Shown piece after piece: positions 1 to 6,581 of a DNA stretch of 9,440 bases; the first letter of the stretch is position 1, and every line of letters begins with the position of its first letter. Source of the stretch: Coriobacteriaceae bacterium (GTDB lineage: Bacteria > Actinomycetota > Coriobacteriia > Anaerosomatales > SLCP01). Both the position numbers and the translations under genes were made by a program. The stretch is from the NCBI GenBank assembly GCA_003563465.1, contig PWVH01000081.1, positions 1 through 9,440 of the forward strand, in the 5' to 3' direction. The notes below the pieces were generated by a model that saw only the letters and a list, made by a program, of their open reading frames with translations, was not told the origin of the DNA and did no database searches.

Positions 1-2
1 TG

Positions 3-209
3 AAGGCCGGCATCGAGCCGTGTGGCTTCCATACGCTGAGGCATTCCGCTATCGCAGCGCTGATCGCAACGGGCGCGCACGTGAAAGTGGTGCAGCAGTT
101 CGCACGTCACGCGTCGGTCGAAACCACGATTGATGTCTATGGGCACCTGCTGCATCCGGCAGGAAGTGATGCCGTCGCGGATCTAGGCCGTCTGATCGAC
201 GGCAGTTAG
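3..209 (+). CDS. Tyrosine recombinase/integrase 1, C-terminal part (5' end outside window)
   Basis: Only the last 68 codons are present, open from the left edge and ending in TAG at 207-209. The product would be a tyrosine recombinase, which cuts and rejoins DNA at attachment or resolution sites through a covalent phosphotyrosine. What is seen: the HTLRH box (local residues 10-14, with catalytic His and Arg), then FARHAS in the place of the usual LGH box (the second catalytic-pocket His is kept), and DVYGHL with the nucleophilic Tyr at nt 138-140. After the Tyr there is a short tail ending LGRLIDGS. The sequence is clearly different from the integrase at 7835-9292, which has LGHSNPSITASTYSH here, so the two are not recent duplicates. 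A terminator-like hairpin follows. The family call is secure; the role (element integrase, resolver or host XerC/D-like enzyme) cannot be decided from this fragment. Confidence 0.9.
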   Translation, partial: KAGIEPCGFHTLRHSAIAALIATGAHVKVVQQFARHASVETTIDVYGHLLHPAGSDAVADLGRLIDGS

Positions 210-253
210 GAAGAGAGACCTACCAAAACTGAATAGAGACACATTCACGAGGA

Positions 254-283
254 CCCGGTGGCGTAAGGCTGCCGGGCCTTTTT
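254..283 (+). terminator. Intrinsic terminator-like hairpin between integrase 1 and radC
   Basis: Bases 254-262 (CCCGGTGGC) pair with 268-276 (GCTGCCGGG) through nine pairs, two of them G-T wobbles, around the loop GTAAG. The stem is followed by CC and five T (279-283). This is a good intrinsic terminator for the integrase transcript. It ends only about ten bases before the radC ribosome binding site, so no separate promoter fits between the two. A radC message starting upstream must read through it, which would let it act as an attenuator; that part is inference. Confidence 0.7.
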
Positions 284-292
284 GCGTTGGAA

Positions 293-300
293 GGGAGGTG
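293..300 (+). promoter_or_regulatory. Ribosome binding site that decides the radC start
   Basis: GGGAGGTG at 293-300 is a strong Shine-Dalgarno sequence placed six bases before the ATG at 307. The in-frame GTG at 298-300 is part of this site itself, so it is unlikely to be the start codon. Confidence 0.7.
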
Positions 301-306
301 AATGAC

Positions 307-924
307 ATGACGATCTATTCGTATGACACGCTCGATACGAGCGAGCTCGTGGCGCTGGTACTCGGGCTTCAGGCAACGGATCCGGCTGTGGCACGTATCG
401 CGGCCGCGATGCATCAGTTACCGGCAGCGAGTGTGAACCTGTCCGAGATCGCACGTGAGAGCGGTTCGATAGGAGTAAGAAGGGTGGCCAGACTCGAGGC
501 TTCAGTCGAGCTGGGCAAGCGACTTGTCCGAAGGTCGAACGGGAAGGGACGCACTATCTCGACGCCAGAAGACGTAGACGAGCTGATGCGTCCGCTGGTC
601 GCAGGGCTTGACCGTGAGCACTTCTGGGCCCTGATGCTCAACACCAAGAACCGACTGCTTAGGGTAGCCGAGGTTTCTGTCGGCAGCCTGAACGCGTCGA
701 TCGTCCACCCGCGTGAGCTGTTCAAGGAGGCCGTGAAGGTATCGGCGGCGTCGGTCGTGGTAGCGCATAACCATCCGAGCGGAGATACACAACCGTCGGG
801 AGCAGACATTGCGCTCACACGCAGACTGGTCAAAGCCGGTGATGTTCTCGGTATCGAGGTTCTCGATCACGTGGTGCTCGGTGGTGACGAGCACACGAGC
901 CTGAGAGAGATGGGGTTGATGTAG
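307..924 (+). CDS. radC: RadC-family protein with JAMM (JAB/MPN+) domain
   Basis: A 205-residue protein of normal RadC length, counted from the ATG at 307. The N-terminal third is helical and matches the RadC helix-hairpin-helix region (ELVALVLGL, later ARLEASVELGKRLV). The C-terminal part is the JAMM metallopeptidase-like domain: NASIVHPRELFKEAV, then AHNHPSGDTQPSGADIALTR, carrying the HxHPSG...S..D zinc-ligand pattern intact, then IEVLDHVVLGG and the end LREMGLM. Family knowledge: RadC proteins are common on phages, genomic islands and conjugative elements. The old DNA-repair assignment in E. coli was withdrawn and the substrate is still unknown. The gene lies 27 bases before the J-domain membrane protein and is probably co-transcribed with it. 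A 23-codon ghost of a second radC lies at 5492-5563. No inactivating change is visible. Confidence 0.93.
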   Translation: MTIYSYDTLDTSELVALVLGLQATDPAVARIAAAMHQLPAASVNLSEIARESGSIGVRRVARLEASVELGKRLVRRSNGKGRTISTPEDVDELMRPLVAGLDREHFWALMLNTKNRLLRVAEVSVGSLNASIVHPRELFKEAVKVSAASVVVAHNHPSGDTQPSGADIALTRRLVKAGDVLGIEVLDHVVLGGDEHTSLREMGLM

Positions 925-951
925 GATAGAGGTACGAGTGTTGGGGGAGAA

Positions 952-3021
952 ATGGCGTTCTTATCGGGTGAAGAAGCCCGGGCGATTCTTGCAGCATATC
1001 GAAGGTTGGGCATACAGCCGACTGTCGATGTAGCTTCGATCAAGAAGGCCTTCAGGGTCGCGGCAAGCAAGGAGCACCCTGATCGTTTTCACACCGAAGC
1101 GGAAAAGCAGCGAGCCCATCACCGATTCATAGAACTTGCTCAAGCGCGCGATTTGGCGCTTCGTTGTGTTCAATCGGGTCTCATTGCTGACTACTTGGAC
1201 CATGCGGGAAGACCTTCTCCAGAAGCTGGTGCGTCCGACTACGATTCGAGATCCGCGCAATCGCAGGAACCGGGTGGTGCATATGCCGGTACAGCGGACG
1301 ATAGTCATGCCCGGACGTGGGTCGCATCCGATTACGACTCAGAGGAGCAAGCGCGGACTGCATACGAAGAAGAATGGAGCGTGTTCATTGCAGACGAGCA
1401 TGCCTACTTCCGGTTCTGGGATTCGGCTTCGGCCACCGTATCGGTTCTGGTCCAGACGTTCAGTGTGAGCCTGGCTGTTAGCCTGATGCTGGGTGTGATT
1501 CTTAGCGTCGCCGGCAGCTTGATTACGTTAGCACTGATTGCACTCGTTCTGACGGTGGTCTTCTCGGTATCAATCCCACTGATAGGGTGGATTGCGGGCG
1601 CGTTGATTGCGTGGTGGGGATGGTCGGTATGTCGTGACGGTTGGCACGGGGTAGTCGCGGTCGTCGATGACGCCGCCCTGAAGATGCTTAGCACGGTGGC
1701 GAGAACTGGTTATCCTACGATCAGTTTCTTGACTGCATTCGTCACATCGCTGGGGCTCGTCTTGTTGGCGTACTCGTTCTTACAGCATGTTGGTGCCGGC
1801 TTTCTAGCGAATGTCTCACTGATTCTGTTCGTCATAATGGGGGTTTCGCTACTGTGGGTGTGGTACAGAGTGGGGGCTCTGTTGCGGGAATTGGACAGAG
1901 CCTTCGCGAAGATCAGGGCCAGCGCCAGTTACGGGCTTGTTGTTGCATCTGAGGCGGGACAACGCGAAGAAAGCAGCTGGTCCGCATCGGCAGGCAGGCA
2001 TGGTGGTAGGGCCAGCCAATCTAAGGGCAGAAGCCGAATAGACTGGGCTCCGGTAAGGGGCAAGGCTCAGACCATTGCAGGTGTTATTGCGGTAGTCGCT
2101 GTCGTCGTGGCGGGCATCGTGTTCTGCGGCTCCGATGTGGATCGCGGTGCAGAGGAGCCAAAGCCGGTTACACGCCCTGCAGAGCGGGCCCCGGTATCAA
2201 CTCCGGTGCCGTCAGAAGAGGTGCCGTCAGAAGAGGAGCCGTCAGAAGAGGAGCTCGAGTTCATCGCTTTGGCGAGTGCCGTGATGCTGACGATGCAGGA
2301 AGCGAGTTCTGCGGTCGACAAGTCGGAGCTGTATTCGATTGTCTACGCCGTGAACACGGCCAACGCATGTACCTCATTGCTTCTTGGGCTCGATGCTCCC
2401 TCTGGATTGTCGACGGCTGTTGAAGAACTTGCGATGTTCTGCAGGATGATGGCAGCCGCATGGATTTCGATGGAAGGCGGCTCTCGTGCCTCAGCACAGA
2501 CAGGCCTTGAGGCCGCTGAGTCCCACATGAACGAGGGCATATCACAATCACAGACATACTTCTCTGAGCGAGGCATCGAATACCGGGATTGGATCGATGA
2601 CAATCTAGTAGGACAGTTCTCTGCACAGATTGTAGCTCTGGCAGAGGAAGAAACCGCGCGAGATTTCGCGGCGGCGCAGCAGGCAGCCGAGGACGGCTTG
2701 CAGAGAATGGTTGGGACTTGGGGTTATGTCTCGAAGGACGATCCGGATGTCGTGCATCCTGCTTTGTCCATCTCGGCTGACGGGACCTGGAGCGAGGTAG
2801 GGGGCATGCAGTACTCAGGAGAGGTCAGCATCGAAGGCGACCGAGTCGTCGGTTATGATTGGTATCTGCGGGAAGCGGTTTATTCGTTTGTGCTGGGGTC
2901 CACCGTGGACGGCAGAGAGTGCCTAGTGGTGTTTTCGCCCGGCTGGGCATCGCAGACGGAGGAGAACAAGGTGAAAGTGCTGGCCCGCTACCGCGGGAGG
3001 GCTGACTCGGACGAGGGGTAA
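952..3021 (+). CDS. Large membrane protein with N-terminal J domain and extracytoplasmic C-terminal domain
   Basis: 689 residues; ATG with GGGGGAG at 943-949. Residues about 10-70 form a divergent J domain with HPD intact at 42-44, which normally stimulates the ATPase of DnaK-type Hsp70. Residues 71-158 are a hydrophilic linker that twice contains SDYDS (95-99 and 126-130). Hydrophobic segments follow at about 162-190, 191-225, 255-277, 283-305 and 373-392. The 306-372 loop is rich in Arg and Lys, and the sequence after 392 is acidic (EEPKP), so the positive-inside rule places the J domain in the cytosol and residues 393-689 outside. The outer part has three PSEE repeats (420-434), a helical stretch (435-585) and a beta-rich end (about 586-680, GTWGY and ISADGTWSEVGG) that resembles small lipocalin-like domains; that resemblance is only a guess. 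Codon use matches its neighbours. A J domain fused to a multi-span membrane and outer domain suggests chaperone recruitment to the membrane; the function is unknown. Confidence 0.85.
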   Translation: MAFLSGEEARAILAAYRRLGIQPTVDVASIKKAFRVAASKEHPDRFHTEAEKQRAHHRFIELAQARDLALRCVQSGLIADYLDHAGRPSPEAGASDYDSRSAQSQEPGGAYAGTADDSHARTWVASDYDSEEQARTAYEEEWSVFIADEHAYFRFWDSASATVSVLVQTFSVSLAVSLMLGVILSVAGSLITLALIALVLTVVFSVSIPLIGWIAGALIAWWGWSVCRDGWHGVVAVVDDAALKMLSTVARTGYPTISFLTAFVTSLGLVLLAYSFLQHVGAGFLANVSLILFVIMGVSLLWVWYRVGALLRELDRAFAKIRASASYGLVVASEAGQREESSWSASAGRHGGRASQSKGRSRIDWAPVRGKAQTIAGVIAVVAVVVAGIVFCGSDVDRGAEEPKPVTRPAERAPVSTPVPSEEVPSEEEPSEEELEFIALASAVMLTMQEASSAVDKSELYSIVYAVNTANACTSLLLGLDAPSGLSTAVEELAMFCRMMAAAWISMEGGSRASAQTGLEAAESHMNEGISQSQTYFSERGIEYRDWIDDNLVGQFSAQIVALAEEETARDFAAAQQAAEDGLQRMVGTWGYVSKDDPDVVHPALSISADGTWSEVGGMQYSGEVSIEGDRVVGYDWYLREAVYSFVLGSTVDGRECLVVFSPGWASQTEENKVKVLARYRGRADSDEG
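2209..2253 (+). repeat. Three tandem 15-bp repeats inside the J-domain membrane gene
   Basis: Three head-to-tail copies of CCGTCAGAAGAGGWG start at 2209, 2224 and 2239. The first has T and the others A at the variable base. Each copy encodes PSEEV or PSEEE, giving an acidic, proline-spaced linker just outside the last membrane segment. The near-perfect copies suggest recent slippage expansion. Copy number changes would keep the reading frame and alter linker length. Confidence 0.9.
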
Positions 3022-3195
3022 TCATCGGCATCGCTTGAGCAGATGGTCTGACCTAGCTGTCCCGAAGTGACTTGGTTCAACCGATTCGATTCTGTCACAG
3101 ACCGTGAGTTAAACGCAGGAACGCGATGAGTCCTCGAACCTACTTCTCTTCGCTTGATGCAGGATTAAGACCAGGAACCTCGGGAGGAGGATTTC

Positions 3196-4143
3196 ATGGC
3201 ACTCCAGCTCCTATTGTCCTGTGTGGCTTCGTGCTTGGCACTGACTCTCTGCGCCTGTGGCACAGCCGTTCCCGACTTGAAGGGCCTGACCTACGAACAA
3301 GCGGATAAGGCTCTAACCGAAGCAGGGTTCGAGCTCGGAGATGTGAGCTATCGCGAGGATGCCGATGGCGCCGTGGGGGCTGTAATGGATCAGAGTCCCG
3401 CAGCCGGTAGGAGAGCGTCTAGCGGAAGCGTTGTCGACATCGTGATAGCCGGTCCTGCGCCGGTCGAGACTCCCGACCTTACAGGCATGAACAGGGAGAC
3501 TGCCGAAGGAGTGTTGAGCGCATTAGGGTTGATCGTCGGCAGCGTGAGCGAAAGCCATGACGCCACCGCGACCGTTGGTGCTGTCATCTCGCAGGAGCCT
3601 GCTCCCGGGGTCGAGACTCCCAAGGGATCGGGCGTCGACCTGGTTCTGAGCAAGGGGCCCGAACCGAAGGATGTCCCGTCGGTCGAGGGCGCTACCGAGG
3701 CTGAGGCCAAGGCCATACTCGAAGCTGCGGGCCTCAGTGTGGAAGTGAGAAGGCAGGCCCATCCGGCTACGAAGGACAGTGTGATTGCTCAGGATCCCGC
3801 CGCTGGGGCCAGTGCTAAACCAGGGGCTACGGTTACGATCACCGTCTCTACGGGTGAGGAGTACGTCTCTGTGCCCGATTTCGTTGCCAAAGGCGGCGAG
3901 AGCGAGTTCTCTGTGCGAAACGCTGAGGCTGCCGTTAATCCGGTCCGCTATGGCGATGCGAGATACACTTCTCGGTACGACGCTATCGCAGCAGAGGCTG
4001 GAGTGAAGGTGCAGTTCGTGCATATGTCCGAGGCTGATTCGGTCTTCATGCACGGCATGGGTGGATGGCCTGTGGGTCAAGATCCTGCTCCAGGAACCCG
4101 CGTCAAGCGTGGCACTACCGTACGGTTGGTTGTGATGCGCTGA
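3196..4143 (+). CDS. PASTA-repeat lipoprotein, paralog 1
   Basis: 315 residues; ATG with an excellent GGGAGGAGG (3182-3190). The N-terminus is a short lipoprotein signal with lipobox LCAC, so Cys21 should be lipidated and the protein held on the outer face of the membrane. It lacks the usual basic residues at the extreme N-terminus, which is odd. Three PASTA repeats follow at about residues 25-87, 92-154 and 160-219, each with the (V/T)P-x-(L/V)-x-G start, the A-L-x-x-A-G-L/F core and the Q-x-P-x-x-G turn. A fourth, enlarged unit (226-313) keeps VPDF at the front and GQDPAPGTRVKRGTTVRLVV at the end, with about 30 extra residues between. In other proteins PASTA modules bind muropeptides or peptidoglycan; binding here is inferred. 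The 174 bases upstream hold no gene I can support. The next gene is a paralog 48 bases downstream, likely in the same operon. Confidence 0.9.
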   Translation: MALQLLLSCVASCLALTLCACGTAVPDLKGLTYEQADKALTEAGFELGDVSYREDADGAVGAVMDQSPAAGRRASSGSVVDIVIAGPAPVETPDLTGMNRETAEGVLSALGLIVGSVSESHDATATVGAVISQEPAPGVETPKGSGVDLVLSKGPEPKDVPSVEGATEAEAKAILEAAGLSVEVRRQAHPATKDSVIAQDPAAGASAKPGATVTITVSTGEEYVSVPDFVAKGGESEFSVRNAEAAVNPVRYGDARYTSRYDAIAAEAGVKVQFVHMSEADSVFMHGMGGWPVGQDPAPGTRVKRGTTVRLVVMR

Positions 4144-4191
4144 TCCTGGTTTCTAGGATAGAGTCGTAGGTCTTGCTGGGAGGAGGGTCCC

Positions 4192-5412
4192 ATGCGGATG
4201 AGAGTCCTGCTGTCGTCAGCTGCACTGTGCCTGGCGATGATGCTCTCCGGTTGTGGGACGTCGGTCCCGGACCTTAAGGGTCTTACCTGTGAACAGGCGA
4301 CCGAGACCCTCACGGACGCAGGGTTCGAGCTTGGACACGTCACGTACCGCGAGGACGCGCAAGGTGCTGTCGGTGCGGTGATATCCCAAGACCCTGATGC
4401 TGGGAGCAGAAGGCCTTCGGGAAGCGCTGTCGACATCGTGATCGCCGGACCGGAGCCGATCCCGGTTCCAGACCTGGTCGGGCTTTCTGAGTCTGAGGCA
4501 GAAGCCGTACTGTCGGCTGTGGGTTTGGCTATGTCGGTTTCGGACGAGACGAGCGTGGGTCCCGATCCAGGGACGGTTGTGGCACAAGACCCGGGACCTG
4601 ACCAAAGGGTTGCTCCCGGGTCCACAGTGACCGTGGTCCTCAGTGTGTCGGACGAGGACGCGATAGGTGAGCGCCCCGATTCGGGAGCGGCTGTGCTCGA
4701 GCCGAAGATGGGTACGGCGGAGCGTACAGCGCTAATGGATGCCGCCCGGGCATACCTGGGCATATCGAACCAGTTCCTCGTCTGGCAGCTGTTCGTCCAT
4801 GACGACCATGCTGTTGCAGACATCACGCCTGTCGGTGGAGGACAACGCAATCTGGTGTCGTTCGTGCGTGAGAACGGTCGCTGGCAAGGCCAGTGGCACA
4901 AGCGCTACATAGACGCGTCACGTGACGAGTTGCTGGCGGCTTCACCTTCCATGAGTCTGAGGCTTGCGAACGCAGCAGAGTTCATGGTGCCGATAGAGGT
5001 CGACCCTAGGTATGCCCAAGCTGGACCGAGGCTAGAACGAGCGGCGTGGGACACGAGTCTTCGTGCGAGAGTCTGGGCGCCTACCCGCATGCCTGAGGGC
5101 TATTCGGTTTCGGGTCAGGTTACTTTCGAGAGCAGCAGGCAGCATCATGTGCAGTATTCGGCAAGCGGTAAAGGGCTGATTGAAGTCTGGCACGGCATCA
5201 TGGGAGATTGGGGCGAAATGGAGACAAATGCGTTCTTCACCGATGACATCAGATACGGAAGTCATATGGGCTGGCTGGAAGACCCTCTGCATGACATGGT
5301 TGTGACCGGACAGTACGGGAATTCTAGCATCTCTAGTCACGTCGTGGGAGAAGGGGCCTCTAGAGGCGCTGTCGCTGCTGTCGCAGAGTCGATGGTGCAG
5401 GTGTATCCGTAG
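4192..5412 (+). CDS. PASTA-repeat lipoprotein, paralog 2, with distinct C-terminal domain
   Basis: 406 residues; ATG preceded by GGGAGGAGGG. The signal sequence MRMR... ends in lipobox LSGC, so Cys21 is the predicted lipidation site, at the same position as in the upstream paralog. The first 87 residues are close to that paralog (shared VPDLKGLT, AGFEL, YREDA, GAVGAV, VDIVIAGP). Two PASTA repeats are visible, about 25-87 and 92-152. After a short linker the protein differs completely: a compact segment at about 175-242 (ARAYLGI to WQGQWHKRYID) and a C-terminal domain of about 150 residues. The latter contains APTRMPEGYSVSG and recalls DUF4367-type secreted domains (P-EGY followed by beta strands); this match is tentative. 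The layout suggests an outer-face, cell-wall-contacting module carrying a sensor or partner-binding domain. No hydrolase motif is seen. It is probably co-transcribed with the gene 48 bases upstream. Confidence 0.9.
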   Translation: MRMRVLLSSAALCLAMMLSGCGTSVPDLKGLTCEQATETLTDAGFELGHVTYREDAQGAVGAVISQDPDAGSRRPSGSAVDIVIAGPEPIPVPDLVGLSESEAEAVLSAVGLAMSVSDETSVGPDPGTVVAQDPGPDQRVAPGSTVTVVLSVSDEDAIGERPDSGAAVLEPKMGTAERTALMDAARAYLGISNQFLVWQLFVHDDHAVADITPVGGGQRNLVSFVRENGRWQGQWHKRYIDASRDELLAASPSMSLRLANAAEFMVPIEVDPRYAQAGPRLERAAWDTSLRARVWAPTRMPEGYSVSGQVTFESSRQHHVQYSASGKGLIEVWHGIMGDWGEMETNAFFTDDIRYGSHMGWLEDPLHDMVVTGQYGNSSISSHVVGEGASRGAVAAVAESMVQVYP

Positions 5413-5419
5413 AAATCTG

Positions 5420-5491
5420 CTAGCTCTTTTTGGCTTGCTTGCGGTTCTTTCGTGTGCCGATCAGGGCTTCGTTGAGTTCCTTGTCCAGAGT
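5420..5491 (-). pseudogene. 3'-end remnant of a second copy of the small basic gene at 6913-7035
   Basis: Read on the minus strand, the last codons before TAG (stop at 5420-5422) give LDKELNEALIGTRKNRKQ and then AKKS. The intact small protein has LEKELDEALIRTRKKRKH and then ASES at the same distance from its stop. The similarity stops near 5491, where the sequence turns into the end of radC. The frame stays open to an ATG at 5507-5509, but that ATG lies in radC-derived DNA and has no ribosome binding site. I therefore read this as a truncated ghost and not as a working 29-residue gene. Confidence 0.75.
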
Positions 5492-5563
5492 ATCGAGGTA
5501 CTCGACCATGTTGTGGTCGGTGGAGATGAGCACGCCAGCCTACGGGAGCTGGGTTTGATGTAG
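5492..5563 (+). pseudogene. 3'-end remnant of a second radC gene
   Basis: The frame starting at ATC 5492 reads IEVLDHVVVGGDEH, ASLRELGLM, then TAG (5561-5563). The intact radC ends IEVLDHVVLGGDEH, TSLREMGLM, TAG (853-924), so 20 of 23 residues match. Many differences at the DNA level are synonymous, as expected for an old duplicate and not a recent copy. No upstream part of radC is present: the JAMM motif and the N-terminal domain are gone. The remnant lies 47 bases before a J-domain gene, mirroring intact radC lying 27 bases before the other J-domain gene. Confidence 0.85.
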
Positions 5564-5610
5564 GCGGTGCAGACGAATATGGAATAATCTTGGGTAGCGA
5601 AAGGGGGGCG

Positions 5611-5970
5611 ATGTCGGACTTCATCGACTACTACGAAGTGCTTCAAGTCCACCGCAAAGCGGAGCCTGAGGTGATTGCCAAGGCTTATCGTGCGCTGATG
5701 CTCAAGTACCACCCTGACCAGAGCGGCAAGGACGGGGAGCGTGCTCGACTCATCAACGAGGCGTACGAAGTGCTCAGTGAGCCAAGGAAGCGCGCGGAAT
5801 ACGATTCGACGCTCAAGACAGCGCAGCGCAAGCGTCGTGAGTTCGGTGGGTACTTCGCCGATCTCGAGGCTGATCTTGCTGCGGGCTTCCGGGCTCAAGC
5901 TCGTATGCGAGCTGCCAGACTGGACGCCATCAAGGAAGGGCGCAAGCCACCGAGTAGGAAGCTTCGCTGA
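5611..5970 (+). CDS. Small J-domain (DnaJ-like, type III) protein
   Basis: 119 residues from the ATG at 5611, which has AAGGGGGG (5601-5608) just before it. An in-frame TTG at 5590 is possible but has no good ribosome binding site and falls before the family's usual start. Residues 6-68 are a canonical J domain: DYYEVLQV, AYRALMLKYHPD with the HPD tripeptide, and INEAYEVLSEPRKRAEYD. The remaining 50 residues are a basic, helical tail (RKRREFGG, ending KPPSRKLR). There is no Gly/Phe region, zinc-finger or substrate-binding domain, so this is not housekeeping DnaJ but a specialised co-chaperone expected to deliver DnaK to a particular client. It is followed 42 bases later by a membrane protein and preceded by the radC remnant. 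Confidence 0.93.
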   Translation: MSDFIDYYEVLQVHRKAEPEVIAKAYRALMLKYHPDQSGKDGERARLINEAYEVLSEPRKRAEYDSTLKTAQRKRREFGGYFADLEADLAAGFRAQARMRAARLDAIKEGRKPPSRKLR

Positions 5971-6012
5971 GTTAATGGTTGCCGAGTAGCGGGCATTGAG
6001 GAGGTGTCGACT

Positions 6013-6501
6013 ATGCCATCGGAAGAGAGCACCGCCAGTGCACTAGGCAAGGTCTTGTTGGGACTTGCAGTCTTAGCAATAGCGGTGGCGTTCGTAGTCT
6101 CCACGGGAGGAGTTGGTCTAGTCGCGATTATCCCGCTTCTACTGATTGGTAGGGTGGTGATGCTGTCAGTCGGGCCGGAAGTGGACACGCTTGCGAGAAA
6201 GGCGGCGAAAAGCGAGACCGGCAGAGCCGTGTCGCGAAGCACGCGTGTGGCAAGCGCGCATACGACGACGGTAGCCGAGCGCCAGAGAGTGAAGCATCGC
6301 GCGCGACGCGTGATCGGTCAGCTGCAGGAGCAGTTGGACGCGGGGGCAATCGGAGAGAAGGAGTTCGCGCTGAGAGCCCAGTCTGTACTTGCCCGAGCGA
6401 ACCTGGACCGAGCAGCATTGGACGACGAGCTTGCAGCACGGCTTAACAGGATAGCCGATGAGCACCCCGAGACACGAGAACGTGGAGGGTCTTCTGGCTG
6501 A
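6013..6501 (+). CDS. Small membrane protein with two N-terminal helices and a charged cytosolic tail
   Basis: 162 residues from the ATG at 6013, six bases after GAGGAGGTG (5998-6006). The in-frame GTG at 6004 is part of that site and is disfavoured. Two hydrophobic helices at about residues 10-30 (LGKVLLGLAVLAIAVAFVV) and 33-53 are separated by a tight Gly-rich turn (STGGVG), giving a hairpin with both ends on the same side. The rest is hydrophilic: a basic part (RQRVKHRARRV) and a helical part resembling a short C-terminal SHOCT-like oligomerisation motif (QLDAGAIGEKEFALRAQ). That resemblance is suggestive only. Family unknown. Spacing suggests one operon with the J-domain gene upstream, and the next ORF overlaps its 3' end. 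Confidence 0.75.
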   Translation: MPSEESTASALGKVLLGLAVLAIAVAFVVSTGGVGLVAIIPLLLIGRVVMLSVGPEVDTLARKAAKSETGRAVSRSTRVASAHTTTVAERQRVKHRARRVIGQLQEQLDAGAIGEKEFALRAQSVLARANLDRAALDDELAARLNRIADEHPETRERGGSSG

Positions 6502-6574
6502 AGCCGCAGGAATCTCTCATTCTGGCGGAAGACGACGAACTCGAAGCCCCCGGCGCGCGTGCGCCAGAAGATGA
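6458..6574 (+). CDS. Short ORF overlapping the membrane-protein gene; possible 5' part of a frameshifted gene
   Basis: An ATG at 6458, with AGGA six bases earlier, opens a 38-codon frame that overlaps the end of the membrane-protein gene by 44 bases and ends at TGA 6572-6574. The first part (MSTPRHENVEGLLAEAAGI) looks protein-like; the last part is Arg-rich (RRRTRSPRRACARR), which looks like out-of-frame reading. The neighbouring frame from 6462 is open and runs into the ORF at 6582-6791. One gene from 6458 to 6791 with a frameshift between about 6515 and 6570 would explain both. It may equally be noise. Confidence 0.3.
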   Translation: MSTPRHENVEGLLAEAAGISHSGGRRRTRSPRRACARR

Positions 6575-6581
6575 GTTGTTC

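Noticed and set aside
3523..4080. Minus-strand open frame opposite the first PASTA lipoprotein gene
   Set aside because: Composition is typical of antisense reading and it has no motif or start signal; the plus-strand PASTA repeats explain the region.
4142..4160. Small inverted repeat (ATCCT and AGGAT) just after the first PASTA gene, as a terminator
   Set aside because: The stem is only five pairs, is AT-containing and has no T-tract; the next gene follows after 48 bases and is probably co-transcribed.
4077..4901. Long minus-strand open frame (274 codons) opposite the second PASTA lipoprotein gene
   Set aside because: It is the antisense shadow of a GC-rich repeat gene: Ser-, Thr- and Pro-rich translation, no ribosome binding site, and the plus-strand gene has a lipobox and clear domains.
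5590..5610. Upstream TTG start for the small J-domain protein
   Set aside because: The ATG at 5611 has the G-rich ribosome binding site at the right distance and begins right before the conserved DYYEVL; the TTG has neither.
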